From the NCBI GenBank assembly GCA_030527665.1, contig JAUNAK010000014.1:7743-44414 (forward strand): 36,672 nt of DNA, read 5' to 3'. The notes beneath the pieces are model-generated. The model worked only from the letters and a program-made list of their open reading frames with translations. It was not told the DNA's origin and searched no databases. The DNA comes from Eubacteriales bacterium (GTDB taxonomy: Bacteria; Bacillota; Clostridia; Lachnospirales; Lachnospiraceae). Positions 7,007 through 16,047 of this stretch are shown here, in pieces (the first letter of the stretch is position 1; each line of letters opens with the position of its first letter). The position numbers and the translations under genes are program-made.

Positions 7007-9271
7007 TTATGCATTCAGCATAGACAGTAGTCCAACCAGCTGTTCCTCTGTGACAGCACCATAGGTTACCAGGGAACCAAGCGGCATTTCATACATCATG
7101 CTCTTGACGATCTTATCGCTTCCCTCGCCCATATTTTTTACGTTGTCTTCTGCGGCAGCGACTGACTGCTTCGCTCTTGCTGCCATCATATTCTGCATGA
7201 AACTACGTCCTTTTTCTGTCTTCATCAGATCCGAAACCGTTGAAGTTCTTGTAAAGGTGATCGGAATCTCTTTTGTACCGGTAACCTGAACAGCTGCAGT
7301 CAAACGAATGTCACGGCTGGAGCTGCCGATTTCGATCGTATACGCTCCGGATTCTGTAAACCAGTCATGGATTTTCGGTTCATAATAGGCAAAAGCCCGA
7401 TTATCCAGTGTAAAGCAGACCTGTTTTTCTTCGCCCGGGGCAAGTTCGACCTTATCAAAGCCGCGTAATTCACGAATCGGTCTGCGAACGCCCGAAGCTG
7501 CATTCTTTACGTAAAGCTGTACAGCTTCCTTCGCCTGAACGCTGCCGGTATTTTTGATTTTTGCTGTTACGGTTACGGTCTCTGTATCATCGAAAGCGTC
7601 TTTGCTGATTTGAATATCGCTGTATGCAAAATCTGCATAGGAAAGTCCGTGTCCGAACGGGAACAGAACATCCAGTTTCTTCTTATCATAGTATCTGTAT
7701 CCGATATAGATGCCTTCGGCATACGTAACAACACCGTTTTCTCCGGGGAAGTTCAGATAGCTGGGATTATCCTCCAGACGGATCGGCCATGTCTCCGCAA
7801 GTTTTCCGCTCGGACTTACCTCACCGAAAAGCAGTCGATCGGCAGCGGTTCCCACATTCTCTCCACCAAGATACATACAGAGAACGGCTTTTACCTTATT
7901 GATCCAGGGCATCTCTACCGGAGAACCGCCGTGAAGAACAATCGTAACATTCGACTGTACACCGGAAACAGCATCGATCAGCTGCAGCTGGTTTTCCGGC
8001 ATATCCAGTGTCTCACGGTCTCCGCCCTCCGACTCATATACATCGGTAAGTCCGGCAAAGATCACAACTTTGTCAGCAGCTTTTGCTGCTTCAACAGCTT
8101 CCTGAACGAGCTGATTGGCATCTTCCTTTTCATGAATATCAAAACCGCGAACATAGGAAACGGCATGTCCGTTTTTCTCGGCTGCCTCCAGTGCACTGAC
8201 CGGATGCGGCACATTGATATGACTGCTACCTGCGCCCTGGAATCGTGGATGCTCGGCAAATTCACCGACATACAGAATCTTTTCATTAGAAGAAAGCGGA
8301 AGAATATTTTCCTCATTCTTCATCAATACCGCACACTGCTCTGCTAAAGAAGCAGTGAGCTGTTTGTGCGCCTCACGATCCACGGTGACAGCCTCTTTCT
8401 GAAGTCCTTTGCATTCCAGAGCAAACTGCAGCATATGACGAACGGCTTCATCCAGAACTGCCTCATCCAGTTCTCCGTTTTGTACTGCGGATACGATCCT
8501 GGCATCCTGCACGCCCGGACCGCCGGGCATTTCCAGATCAAGACCGGCCAGAAGTCCGTTTACACGGTCTTTGACTGCACCCCAGTCTGTAACAACGAAT
8601 CCTTTGAATCCCCAGTCCTTTCGAAGGATATCGGTCAAAAGCTCTTTATTCTCTGCGGCAAATGTGCCGTTGATCGCATTGTATGCGCACATCACACTTC
8701 TGGTTTTTCCTTTTTTTACGGCAGTTTCAAATGCCGGCAGATAGATCTCGTGCAGGGTGCGCTCGTCGATCTGGCTGCTTCCGCTCATACGGCGTGTCTC
8801 CTGGTTATTGGCTGCAAAATGCTTGACACAAGCCGATACGCCCTGAGTCTGCAGACTTTCAATATAAGCAGAACCAAGCTCTCCTGCGAGGAAAGGATCT
8901 TCGGAAAAATATTCAAAGTTTCTTCCGCACAGTGGACTTCTTTTCATATTTAAGCCGGGTCCCAGAAGCATGCCTACATGTTCTGCCTGGCATTCTTTTC
9001 CGAGTTCGGTTCCCAGTGTATGAAGGACATTGCGATCAAAGCTGGAAGCAAGCGCGCTGGCCGTCGGATAACAGTTGGTCTCGATACTTGCATTGATACC
9101 CAGATGGTCACCCTCTCCCACCTGTTTACGCAGTCCGTGAGGACCGTCGCACATCATAACTTCCGGAATGCCGAGTCGTTCAATTCCCTTTGTATGCCAG
9201 AAATCTCTTCCGGAGCAAAGGCCGGCTTTTTCTTCTAATGTAAGTTCTGCAATGATCTTATCGATATCCAT
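7007..9271 (-). CDS. GH3 beta-glycosidase with FnIII-like domain and C-terminal helical extension
   Basis: A 754-aa retaining beta-glucosidase-type enzyme. The GH3 N domain is residues 1-~290, with MCDGPHGLRKQ, KHFAANNQETRR and the nucleophile Asp229 in VVTDWGAV. The GH3 C domain is about 335-530, including FGHGLSY near the end, and an FnIII-like domain lies around 570-650. Residues 676-754 form an additional module (STVSDLM, then FMQNMM, then PLGSLVTYG and EEQLVGLLSMLN) that closely parallels the C-terminus of the GH2 enzyme at 27437. Start 9271 follows an AAAGGA site; the frame extends to 9325 without a better one. There is no signal peptide, so it is cytoplasmic. It is first gene of unit E, preceded by a terminator and a possible TGC-TATGAT extended -10 at 9321-9329. 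Confidence 0.93.
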   Translation of the reverse strand: MDIDKIIAELTLEEKAGLCSGRDFWHTKGIERLGIPEVMMCDGPHGLRKQVGEGDHLGINASIETNCYPTASALASSFDRNVLHTLGTELGKECQAEHVGMLLGPGLNMKRSPLCGRNFEYFSEDPFLAGELGSAYIESLQTQGVSACVKHFAANNQETRRMSGSSQIDERTLHEIYLPAFETAVKKGKTRSVMCAYNAINGTFAAENKELLTDILRKDWGFKGFVVTDWGAVKDRVNGLLAGLDLEMPGGPGVQDARIVSAVQNGELDEAVLDEAVRHMLQFALECKGLQKEAVTVDREAHKQLTASLAEQCAVLMKNEENILPLSSNEKILYVGEFAEHPRFQGAGSSHINVPHPVSALEAAEKNGHAVSYVRGFDIHEKEDANQLVQEAVEAAKAADKVVIFAGLTDVYESEGGDRETLDMPENQLQLIDAVSGVQSNVTIVLHGGSPVEMPWINKVKAVLCMYLGGENVGTAADRLLFGEVSPSGKLAETWPIRLEDNPSYLNFPGENGVVTYAEGIYIGYRYYDKKKLDVLFPFGHGLSYADFAYSDIQISKDAFDDTETVTVTAKIKNTGSVQAKEAVQLYVKNAASGVRRPIRELRGFDKVELAPGEEKQVCFTLDNRAFAYYEPKIHDWFTESGAYTIEIGSSSRDIRLTAAVQVTGTKEIPITFTRTSTVSDLMKTEKGRSFMQNMMAARAKQSVAAAEDNVKNMGEGSDKIVKSMMYEMPLGSLVTYGAVTEEQLVGLLSMLNA

Positions 9272-9320
9272 TCTTTTTATCCTTTCTGTATGTATAAGGA
9301 GATCGTTTTTCTTTATCCTT

Positions 9321-9329
9321 ATCATAGCA
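9321..9329 (-). promoter_or_regulatory. candidate extended -10 element for unit E
   Basis: The minus strand reads TGC-TATGAT about 50 bases before the GH3 start, with no recognisable -35. A poor -35 is common where an AraC-type activator helps polymerase. A similar CTATGATAA occurs upstream of the GH78 at 11759. Confidence 0.35.
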
Positions 9330-9395
9330 AAGTCAAAAAAAATGCCTGTATCATATTTTGGTCTTTTCTACCATTTTTCGACTACTTTAATGTAT

Positions 9396-9483
9396 AAAAA
9401 AGACACTGCTTTAAATCGTACCTCCCTATAATCGTTAGAGTTTATTCTAACTTTTTCGAGATAGTACATATTTAAAGCAGTGT
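9396..9483 (-). terminator. long-stem terminator after the GH78 gene at 9534
   Basis: Perfect 14-bp outer arms (ACACTGCTTTAAAT at 9403-9416, complement at 9470-9483) enclose a smaller hairpin (GTTAGA/TCTAAC, 9434-9451). Six T residues follow in the minus-strand direction (9396-9401). It separates units D and E. Confidence 0.8.
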
Positions 9484-9533
9484 ATTTCTGTTGTCATGTA
9501 TGTAAAGAGAATATCAGGTGGACCTTCGTTTTC

Positions 9534-11759
9534 TTAACTCCAATAAGTATAGATTCCAGGTGTTACTGTGTACGTCTGATCTCCGATCACGATCTCTGCA
9601 TCGACCGGAGTGTCGATCTCATAACGAATTCCCTGTTCGGTTACCTTCCATGAGGAGGAGACTTTTCCATGACGGGTATTTATAGATGCAGTTAAGTGTC
9701 TCAGTCTTGCATCCGGGATCGGGCTGATACGAATGCGGGCAAATCCGGGAGCATCTTCCTGATTCTGAATACCGGCAGCCTTCTCATATACCCAGTCGGC
9801 TACGGATCCGTATGCGTAATGATTAAAGGAGTTCATATCTGTGCTCCAGAACTCTCCGTTCTGCATAATGCCGTCCCAGTGCTCCCAGATCGTGGTTGCT
9901 CCCTGATTTACAGAAAACAGCCAGGACGGATACTCTTCACGCAGCAGTAGATCATAAGCAATATCCGCATGACCATAATCGCTGAGTACATGCAGGATAT
10001 ACGGCGTTCCAACGAATCCTGTACGGATCTGTGTTCCGGCTTTCACTACCATGTCAGCCAGCTGATCGGCAGTCTTCTGCGGATCTGCAGCAAGTCCGAA
10101 CTGTACGGCAAGAACACATTCGGTCTGAGTCAGATATTCCGGATAGGCCTTCTGGAATGCGGATACGATACGTGTATGCAAAACTTCATAGCTGCTCATA
10201 TCTTTCCGAAGAACATGTCCGGCCTTCACAAGAAGCGATGTGGAATAGGCATAGAATGCCGTACAAATGAGTTCGTCTCTGGTCGATCCCTTGTAGCTTC
10301 CGGAAGGTGCATCCAGTCCAAGCCAGTCGCCAAAGCAATGCGGTGCACCGGTCCACATATTCTCGGTTGTTGTGGTGGCAGTGATATAATCCACCCATTT
10401 TTTCATGCTCTCGAACTGGTCACGAAGGACATCAGTATTTCCGTAGGTCAGGTAGATCTGCCAGGGACAGATGACTGCAGCGTCTCCCCAGGCGGCACTC
10501 GGCTGTTCTTCCGGTGTATAGTCCGGAATTACCTGACCGACAGAACCATCCGGACGCTGGTCCGCTGCAAGATCATGGAGCCATTTTCTGAAAAATTTCT
10601 CAACGTCATAATTGTAGCTTGCCGTTTTTACAAATACCTGTGCATCGCCGGTCCATCCAAGGCGTTCATCACGCTGTGGACAATCAGTGGGCACATCCAG
10701 AAAATTGTCCTTCTGTCCCCAGAAGATATTGGAAAACAGCTGATTCAGCTTTTTATTTCCGCAATGCAGGCTTCCTGTCTGTCTGATATCCGATCGCACT
10801 TCAATAGCCGTAAACTGTTCCGGTACAGGCTCACCCGGGAACTTCTTGAGACATATATAGCGGAAGCCAAAGAAGGTCAGCTGCGGATGCCAGGTCTGCT
10901 TACCTTCCCGGCAGATATAGTTGATCTCTGCATTTGCACTTCTGTAATTGGCATTATAGAAATTTCCGTCTTTGTCCAGCATCTCTCCGTGCAGAATGCG
11001 GATCTGCTCTCCGGCTTCCGCATTTACGGAAAACTCAACATATCCGGTTACTTCCTGTCCGAAATCCACCAGAAGTTCACCTTTGGGTGTCCGGAAAATA
11101 CGTCTCGCAGCCACTCGTTCCATCTCACGGATTTCTTCACCTTCCTGTGGGATCAGAATGTTTTTGCTCCAGGAAAGTGCTGCGGCATACTGCGGTTCTG
11201 TCGGGATCGCGTGTTTGATACCGCTGTCGTCAGAATCAGACGCAGCAGCCGATTCAGCAGAGGATTCCAGGCGGGCATCATAGGATTCACCGTCATAGAT
11301 CTCACTGAAACGAACAGGACTATCTTCACAGATCCAGTTCTCATCGGTATAGATCGTTTCTTCTGTATGATCGGCATATTGAATATGCAGTTCTCCGATA
11401 ATTCCCCGTGGCCGTTTCATACGTTCCAATTTAGAGGGATAGTCGAACCAGCCCGGCATCGGAGAACTCATCCAGCCTTTTCCAACGGTAATCTTCAATG
11501 TATTTTCGGAATCTGTATGTATAAGATCGGTAATATCATAGATCTGATACTGCAGACGTTTTCCGTAAGCTGTCCAACCGGGAGCCAGCACATACTCACC
11601 GACTCTCGTTCCGTTCAGAACAGCTGTATATACACCGAGAGCGGTTACCGTTAATTCGGCTTTTTCAATCTCCTTTTCACATTTCCAGGATCTGCAGAAT
11701 ACCGGACAGATATCTCCGGAATCATTGCCTGATGTGATCCAGTTTGCATTTTTGATCAT
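9534..11759 (-). CDS. GH78 alpha-L-rhamnosidase (full length)
   Basis: A 741-aa intracellular enzyme releasing terminal alpha-L-rhamnose. The layout is canonical: N-terminal beta domain (residues 1-~200, with VTALGVYTAVLNGTRVG), Bac_rhamnosid beta-sandwich (LLVDFGQEVTGYVEF near 229-243), six-hairpin catalytic barrel starting near 330, and a C-terminal beta domain. The catalytic signature is DVPTDCPQRDERLGWTGD at 355-372, with Glu365 the probable general acid. A low-complexity linker rich in Ser, Ala and Asp (166-180) interrupts the N-terminal part. The ATG has a GAGGT site. It follows the GH3 at 11887 after 127 bases and is closed by a terminator. No secretion signal is seen. Natural rhamnoside specificity is unknown. 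Confidence 0.95.
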   Translation of the reverse strand: MIKNANWITSGNDSGDICPVFCRSWKCEKEIEKAELTVTALGVYTAVLNGTRVGEYVLAPGWTAYGKRLQYQIYDITDLIHTDSENTLKITVGKGWMSSPMPGWFDYPSKLERMKRPRGIIGELHIQYADHTEETIYTDENWICEDSPVRFSEIYDGESYDARLESSAESAAASDSDDSGIKHAIPTEPQYAAALSWSKNILIPQEGEEIREMERVAARRIFRTPKGELLVDFGQEVTGYVEFSVNAEAGEQIRILHGEMLDKDGNFYNANYRSANAEINYICREGKQTWHPQLTFFGFRYICLKKFPGEPVPEQFTAIEVRSDIRQTGSLHCGNKKLNQLFSNIFWGQKDNFLDVPTDCPQRDERLGWTGDAQVFVKTASYNYDVEKFFRKWLHDLAADQRPDGSVGQVIPDYTPEEQPSAAWGDAAVICPWQIYLTYGNTDVLRDQFESMKKWVDYITATTTTENMWTGAPHCFGDWLGLDAPSGSYKGSTRDELICTAFYAYSTSLLVKAGHVLRKDMSSYEVLHTRIVSAFQKAYPEYLTQTECVLAVQFGLAADPQKTADQLADMVVKAGTQIRTGFVGTPYILHVLSDYGHADIAYDLLLREEYPSWLFSVNQGATTIWEHWDGIMQNGEFWSTDMNSFNHYAYGSVADWVYEKAAGIQNQEDAPGFARIRISPIPDARLRHLTASINTRHGKVSSSWKVTEQGIRYEIDTPVDAEIVIGDQTYTVTPGIYTYWS

Positions 11760-11838
11760 GGTTATTACCTCGTATAGTTTCTCGTATTATTCTTTTTATG
11801 TTTTTTACAGACTTCTGCTGCACGAAACAGTTGAGTTT

Positions 11839-11844
11839 ATCATA
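11839..11844 (-). promoter_or_regulatory. possible -10 (TATGAT) in the GH3-GH78 gap
   Basis: The 127-base gap contains CTATGATAA on the minus strand, the same 9-mer found before the unit E GH3 gene. There is no good -35. The GH78 may have an internal activator-dependent promoter as well as read-through from GH3. Confidence 0.25.
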
Positions 11845-11886
11845 GTATTCAATTATTTGCGTTTGGATCTTTGAACATATCTGCAA

Positions 11887-14304
11887 TTATTCGACAGTCA
11901 CATCCGCGTAGAATTTACGATCCCGTCCACGAATAACCGAGGTATCTGTTACCTGCACCTCTGCAGTAAGGTGAAGATCCTCGGAAGAAGAACCGATCAT
12001 AACGATCATTTTTCCTTTTTCTACAGTCCAGTTCATCTTACGATCCAGGAAAGCAAGCTGTGTCGGAGATACGGTAAAGGAAACCTTTCTGGATTCACCG
12101 GCTTTCAGTGCAGCTCTTGCAAAGCCGCCGAGCTCCATAACCGGTCGGGTCATACTTGCATATTCGTCCTTCAGATACAGCTGTACGATTTCGATGCCGT
12201 CTCGATTTCCGGTATTGGTAATCGTGCAGGATACAACAAACTCTTCATTCGATGCTGCTTCTGACTTGCTTACTTCCATATTGCTGTAGGCAAAGTTCGT
12301 ATAGGATAATCCCTGGCCGAAGAAATATCTTGGTTTATGGGACATATCTACGTAGTTTGCGAATCCGATACTTGCGCCCTGGTGCCAGGAAGAACCGTTC
12401 GGATGATTGTAGTAGATCGGAATCTGACCAGCACATCTGGCGGTTGTAACCGGCATGCGTCCGGAAGGATTATAGACACCGGTCAGAACATCCACAATGG
12501 CCTGTGCACCGCACTCGGAAGGATTCCATGCTTCCAGTATGGCGGTCAGTGTCGCATCGGCAATATCACTGGAGATCGGGCGTCCGTTAAAGTGAATTCC
12601 AACCATCGGAACGCCCAGTTTTGCTGCTTCAAGAAGAAAGGCATCCTGGCACTCCGGAAGATTGATATCGACACCGTCAACACCTTCTCCCATAGAAGCT
12701 ACCGAACAGGAACCATGCTTTCCTCCCAGGGTAAGAATACACAGCTCGGCATCTTTCATAGCAGCAAGTGCTTCTTCGAAATGACTGTGATCATTGCCTG
12801 CGATGGCATATCCGTAGGAATATACGATCCGGGAATCCGAAAGTCTTTCGGTCAGCTCCTCTACAAGGTTTTTGCAGTCCGGTTTGATCTGACGGAGTAC
12901 CTGATCAAATTCCTCTGTTTCATCGGACTGGATCTGCGTTCCCGGTACATAGGAAAACGAAATTTCCTGATTGACCGCAGAATCACCGATTCCGGCAATG
13001 GAATTGGCAGCGGCATGTACGGCTTCGACCATGCTGACCTGTGTGTAGCCGCCAAAGAAGCTTCTCGCATTTCTGGCATGCGGTCCGATGATTACGATTT
13101 TCTTCGGTGCATTTTTCCCTTCTGCAATCGGCAGTACGTTATTCTCGTTTTTCAGAAGAACAAGGGATTCTCTGGCAGACTGCAGAGTAACAGCCTTGTC
13201 CTCGTCATGATGAAAGGCCTGATCAAATGCAGCACCTTCCATCGCAAATGGATGTTCAAAAAGTCCCATGCGGAATTTCGCTTCCAGAATTCGCTTTACT
13301 GCACGATCCAGGATTGAAATATCCGCTTTACCGGATCTGAACATTTCCAGAAGCTCTGAACCGAATCCACGCGGAAACGGTGTCTCAATATCCATGCCGG
13401 CTTTCATTGCCTGATAACCGGCTTCTTCCATGCTTTCGAACATATTCTGCACATTGTGAATATTTTCAACAGCGCTGTAATCAGAAAGAGCTACTCCATC
13501 CAGTCCCATCTCATTTCTCAGAATATCTGTCAGCAGATACTCGGAACAGGAAGCAGGTTCACCGTCAAAGCTGTTGTAACATGGCATGACGCCTCGAAGG
13601 TTTGCATCATGAATGGCAGCCTGGAATGGTTTTCCGTAAACTTCACTTAACAGTCGAACGGGAGTATCACTGGCTGCGCCATGGATGCCTGCCTCGGAAT
13701 TGTGAAATCCCATAAAATGTTTGGCAATTCCCTCCGGATGTCTTCCTCCTGCGGAGGCTCCCTGCAGACCTTTTACATAAGCGGTACCCATGGCAGAGGC
13801 AAGCGACGGATCCTCACCATATGTCTCGCCCTGCCTTCCCATACGGGAATCTCTGGAGATATCCAGCACCGGCGCCAGGGTATGCGTAAAGCCGGTTGCT
13901 GCTTCCTGGCGGCCTACGATCTCCCCGATCTTCTCTTCCAGCTCCGGATTCCAGGAGGAAGCACGGCCGATTCCGGATGGGAAACTGGTTGAATCCTGAA
14001 TAAATGCACCGCAAAGTCCCTCCATATGGAAAATTGCAGGAATGTGATGTTCGCTGCTGTCCATGATCATCTGCTGTGTTTCACGCTGCCAGGCAGCGGC
14101 CTCTTCCTTGGATTTCATCATACGTACTTCCAGAGTAGAAACTTCTCCCATACCTGCAGTGATGAAAGATTTAGCAAGTTCTTCTTTTCCTCTCGGAATT
14201 AAGATGCAGTTTGTCTGAGCCATTTTTTCTTCAAGACTCATTTTGGACAGAAGATCCTCTGCACGTTCTGCAGCGCTTAAAGTAGTATTCAGATATCTTT
14301 CCAT
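11887..14304 (-). CDS. GH3 beta-glycosidase (beta-xylosidase-like)
   Basis: An 805-aa GH3 enzyme. The N domain carries APVLDISRDSRMGRQGETYGEDP (144-165), AKHFMGFHNSEAG (194-206) and the nucleophile Asp275 in VALSDYSAVENIH; the SDYSA form is common in the GH3 branch containing beta-xylosidases. A C domain (about 375-640, with YFFGQGLSY) and an FnIII-like domain (about 680-780) follow. It lacks the C-terminal module found on the other GH3. The ATG has a near-perfect AAGGAGG site. There is no signal peptide. It is the first gene of unit D, behind a gap with a TATAAT -10 and a pair of 17-bp direct repeats. Exact sugar specificity (xylose, glucose or arabinose) is not decidable here. Confidence 0.93.
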   Translation of the reverse strand: MERYLNTTLSAAERAEDLLSKMSLEEKMAQTNCILIPRGKEELAKSFITAGMGEVSTLEVRMMKSKEEAAAWQRETQQMIMDSSEHHIPAIFHMEGLCGAFIQDSTSFPSGIGRASSWNPELEEKIGEIVGRQEAATGFTHTLAPVLDISRDSRMGRQGETYGEDPSLASAMGTAYVKGLQGASAGGRHPEGIAKHFMGFHNSEAGIHGAASDTPVRLLSEVYGKPFQAAIHDANLRGVMPCYNSFDGEPASCSEYLLTDILRNEMGLDGVALSDYSAVENIHNVQNMFESMEEAGYQAMKAGMDIETPFPRGFGSELLEMFRSGKADISILDRAVKRILEAKFRMGLFEHPFAMEGAAFDQAFHHDEDKAVTLQSARESLVLLKNENNVLPIAEGKNAPKKIVIIGPHARNARSFFGGYTQVSMVEAVHAAANSIAGIGDSAVNQEISFSYVPGTQIQSDETEEFDQVLRQIKPDCKNLVEELTERLSDSRIVYSYGYAIAGNDHSHFEEALAAMKDAELCILTLGGKHGSCSVASMGEGVDGVDINLPECQDAFLLEAAKLGVPMVGIHFNGRPISSDIADATLTAILEAWNPSECGAQAIVDVLTGVYNPSGRMPVTTARCAGQIPIYYNHPNGSSWHQGASIGFANYVDMSHKPRYFFGQGLSYTNFAYSNMEVSKSEAASNEEFVVSCTITNTGNRDGIEIVQLYLKDEYASMTRPVMELGGFARAALKAGESRKVSFTVSPTQLAFLDRKMNWTVEKGKMIVMIGSSSEDLHLTAEVQVTDTSVIRGRDRKFYADVTVE

Positions 14305-14342
14305 TTTGCAATCCTCCTTGATAATGCACTATAAAATTCATA

Positions 14343-14348
14343 ATTATA
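14343..14348 (-). promoter_or_regulatory. candidate -10 (TATAAT) of unit D
   Basis: Consensus -10 on the minus strand, about 40 bases before the GH3 start. The -35 zone (TGAC near 14366-14372) is poor and is flanked by the two direct repeats, suggesting activator dependence. Confidence 0.45.
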
Positions 14349-14396
14349 ATTCAGTTAATCCAAATACAGTCACCTGTTAAATTCATATAATCCAAA
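14348..14396 (-). repeat. two 17-bp direct repeats, 32-bp period (candidate operator)
   Basis: AATTCAGTTAATCCAAA (14348-14364) and AATTCATATAATCCAAA (14380-14396, plus-strand reading) differ only in the central positions. They are offset by 32 bases, close to three helical turns. The promoter-proximal copy abuts the TATAAT -10 and the distal copy lies upstream of the -35 zone, the usual place for an AraC-type dimer. Confidence 0.55.
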
Positions 14397-14443
14397 ATGA
14401 CCATTTAAAAAATACACGTATAATTTATATGTCTCTAGAATAT

Positions 14444-14484
14444 AAAAAAAAGCCAATCTGCATTATACAAAAATTGGCTTTTTT
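14444..14484 (-). terminator. terminator after the DUF5060 enzyme
   Basis: Stem AAAAAAGCCAA (14446-14456) / TTGGCTTTTTT (14474-14484), with T tracts in both directions. It sits just past the stop at 14499 and separates units C and D. Confidence 0.85.
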
Positions 14485-14498
14485 CTATGTTATTTGAT

Positions 14499-16013
14499 TT
14501 AGTTATTTTTTGTTGCTAAAAGTGCCATGCCTTCTCTTCCTGGCAGTTCTACTTTTACTGCTCCGTTTACTCCGGAAAGTACCTTCGTACGGGTCATATT
14601 CCAGACATCGATCACTTCAATATCATAGGTATGTTCGGTCGGAAGTTCCATCAGGCCGACGGCTGTGCACTGTGTCTCGTAATAACGCAGGAATACTTCA
14701 TCTTCACAGGATGCGTAAAATCCCTGGAATTTTTCTACAAAATCCACAACCTCTTTCGGAGTACAATGCAGCATAACCTGATACATCGTTGAATTCTTCA
14801 ATTCATCACCCGGATGTTCCAGAGACTTTCTTACATCCTCTTCGGTCATGGTTCTTCCGGCAAACGTCAGCGGTCCCGGAAATGATTCCGTTAATTCACG
14901 CAGAAACAGAATGCGCTCAGGACTCTGTCCGTGCAGTGTACCTCCCTTTGCCCACCAGAGAATATCTGCCGGATCAAGGAATGTTTCTCCATGCGTACAG
15001 TAGCCTCCCTGACATACAACTTTCCAGAAGCGGTTAACCATTTCAAATCCGGACAGATTTCCCCACTCATACGGAATGTTTCCTTCATAACGGCACTCAT
15101 CGACAAGCATTGGCTTCCGGTATTTCTGAATATCATGTTTGATATTATCTACATCCTTGATCTGCGTGCAGATATGGGTAACGTTTTCTCTTGAGAAATC
15201 CCAGGGATGTACCATCTGATGGTTGCTCAGCAGATGGTCGAAAGGATCGTGTTCACTTACATATTCCTCGATTTCTTCCCACTGCTGCATCGTATACTGC
15301 ATAATGTCATACTCATTCGCAAGACTCCACCACACATTCGGATAGGCGGCAAGCCTTCTGGTAAGGTATTCCAGATAGTCTCTTGTCTGTTTCATGGAAA
15401 GCTTGGCAAATCCCCATCTGTCATAGGAGTGGAACAGAATGATGTCACACTGCATTCCCATACGATCCATCTGTGCAATGCGTGCTTCCAGACGATCCCA
15501 GTATGTAAAGCACGGATGATTCATATCCCAGTTGTCTGTACTTCCTTCAAATGCATATACCTCCGGATCGTTGTGATTGTAATCGTAATGTTTCGGAAAT
15601 ATACAGAAGCGTATCTTGTTAAAAGGAGCCTTTTCCAGAGTCTCAAAAGTCTGTTCCATCAATTCCTGTGTCTGGTGAATAAGTCCGTAAACAGTTGTGC
15701 CGAATGGATAATACCATTCGCCATTGTCGTATTTAAAATGCGTTCCGCATGCACGGACCATTCCTTTCGCATTGGAAGCAGGTTCACAGGTGATATCCTG
15801 TTCATCCTGTACAATTCCGTTTACCCGAACATGGTAATTACCTGCTTCAGATGGATAAAAACGAATCTTATAATTTCCGTCACCGGCATAAAATCCCTTT
15901 ACCTGTGTTTCTTTTCCGTTATGCGTAAATACAGCCTGCAGATCCACATGTACGTGACTTCCTTCCGGTTCTGCTGCCTGATAGGTTAATTCGAACATTT
16001 CATACTGTTTCAT
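14499..16013 (-). CDS. DUF5060 / DUF4038-like (apiosidase-like) clan-A glycoside hydrolase with DUF5605-like C-terminus
   Basis: A 504-aa protein with an N-terminal immunoglobulin-like DUF5060 domain (1-75: MFELTYQAAEP, AGDGNYKIRFYPSEAGNY). A TIM barrel of the DUF4038/apiosidase-like type follows (about 95-385: YPFGTTVYGLIHQ, NKIRFCIFPKHYDYN, DIILFHSYDRWGFA), then a C-terminal beta domain (about 425-504) like DUF5605. Probable catalytic pair: Glu234 in SLANEYD (acid/base) and Glu306 in LVDECRYEG (nucleophile). Relatives in GH140 remove apiose from pectin side chains, but the activity of this DUF5060/DUF5605 arrangement is not established to my knowledge. The ATG has an AAAGGAG site. It is co-transcribed with the GH43 upstream (34-base gap). 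No secretion signal. Confidence 0.85.
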   Translation of the reverse strand: MKQYEMFELTYQAAEPEGSHVHVDLQAVFTHNGKETQVKGFYAGDGNYKIRFYPSEAGNYHVRVNGIVQDEQDITCEPASNAKGMVRACGTHFKYDNGEWYYPFGTTVYGLIHQTQELMEQTFETLEKAPFNKIRFCIFPKHYDYNHNDPEVYAFEGSTDNWDMNHPCFTYWDRLEARIAQMDRMGMQCDIILFHSYDRWGFAKLSMKQTRDYLEYLTRRLAAYPNVWWSLANEYDIMQYTMQQWEEIEEYVSEHDPFDHLLSNHQMVHPWDFSRENVTHICTQIKDVDNIKHDIQKYRKPMLVDECRYEGNIPYEWGNLSGFEMVNRFWKVVCQGGYCTHGETFLDPADILWWAKGGTLHGQSPERILFLRELTESFPGPLTFAGRTMTEEDVRKSLEHPGDELKNSTMYQVMLHCTPKEVVDFVEKFQGFYASCEDEVFLRYYETQCTAVGLMELPTEHTYDIEVIDVWNMTRTKVLSGVNGAVKVELPGREGMALLATKNN

Positions 16014-16047
16014 CTTATTCGTCTCCTTTTATATTCAATATTTGCAA

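Noticed and set aside
9969-11654. 561-aa open frame antisense to the GH78 gene
   Set aside because: It is the complement of strongly conserved GH78 codons, has no ribosome site or recognisable domain, and shows the Cys/Ser/His-rich composition of a shadow frame.
12337-13317. 326-aa open frame antisense to the GH3 gene
   Set aside because: It is a shadow of conserved GH3 coding sequence with no domain, no start signal and no operon partner.
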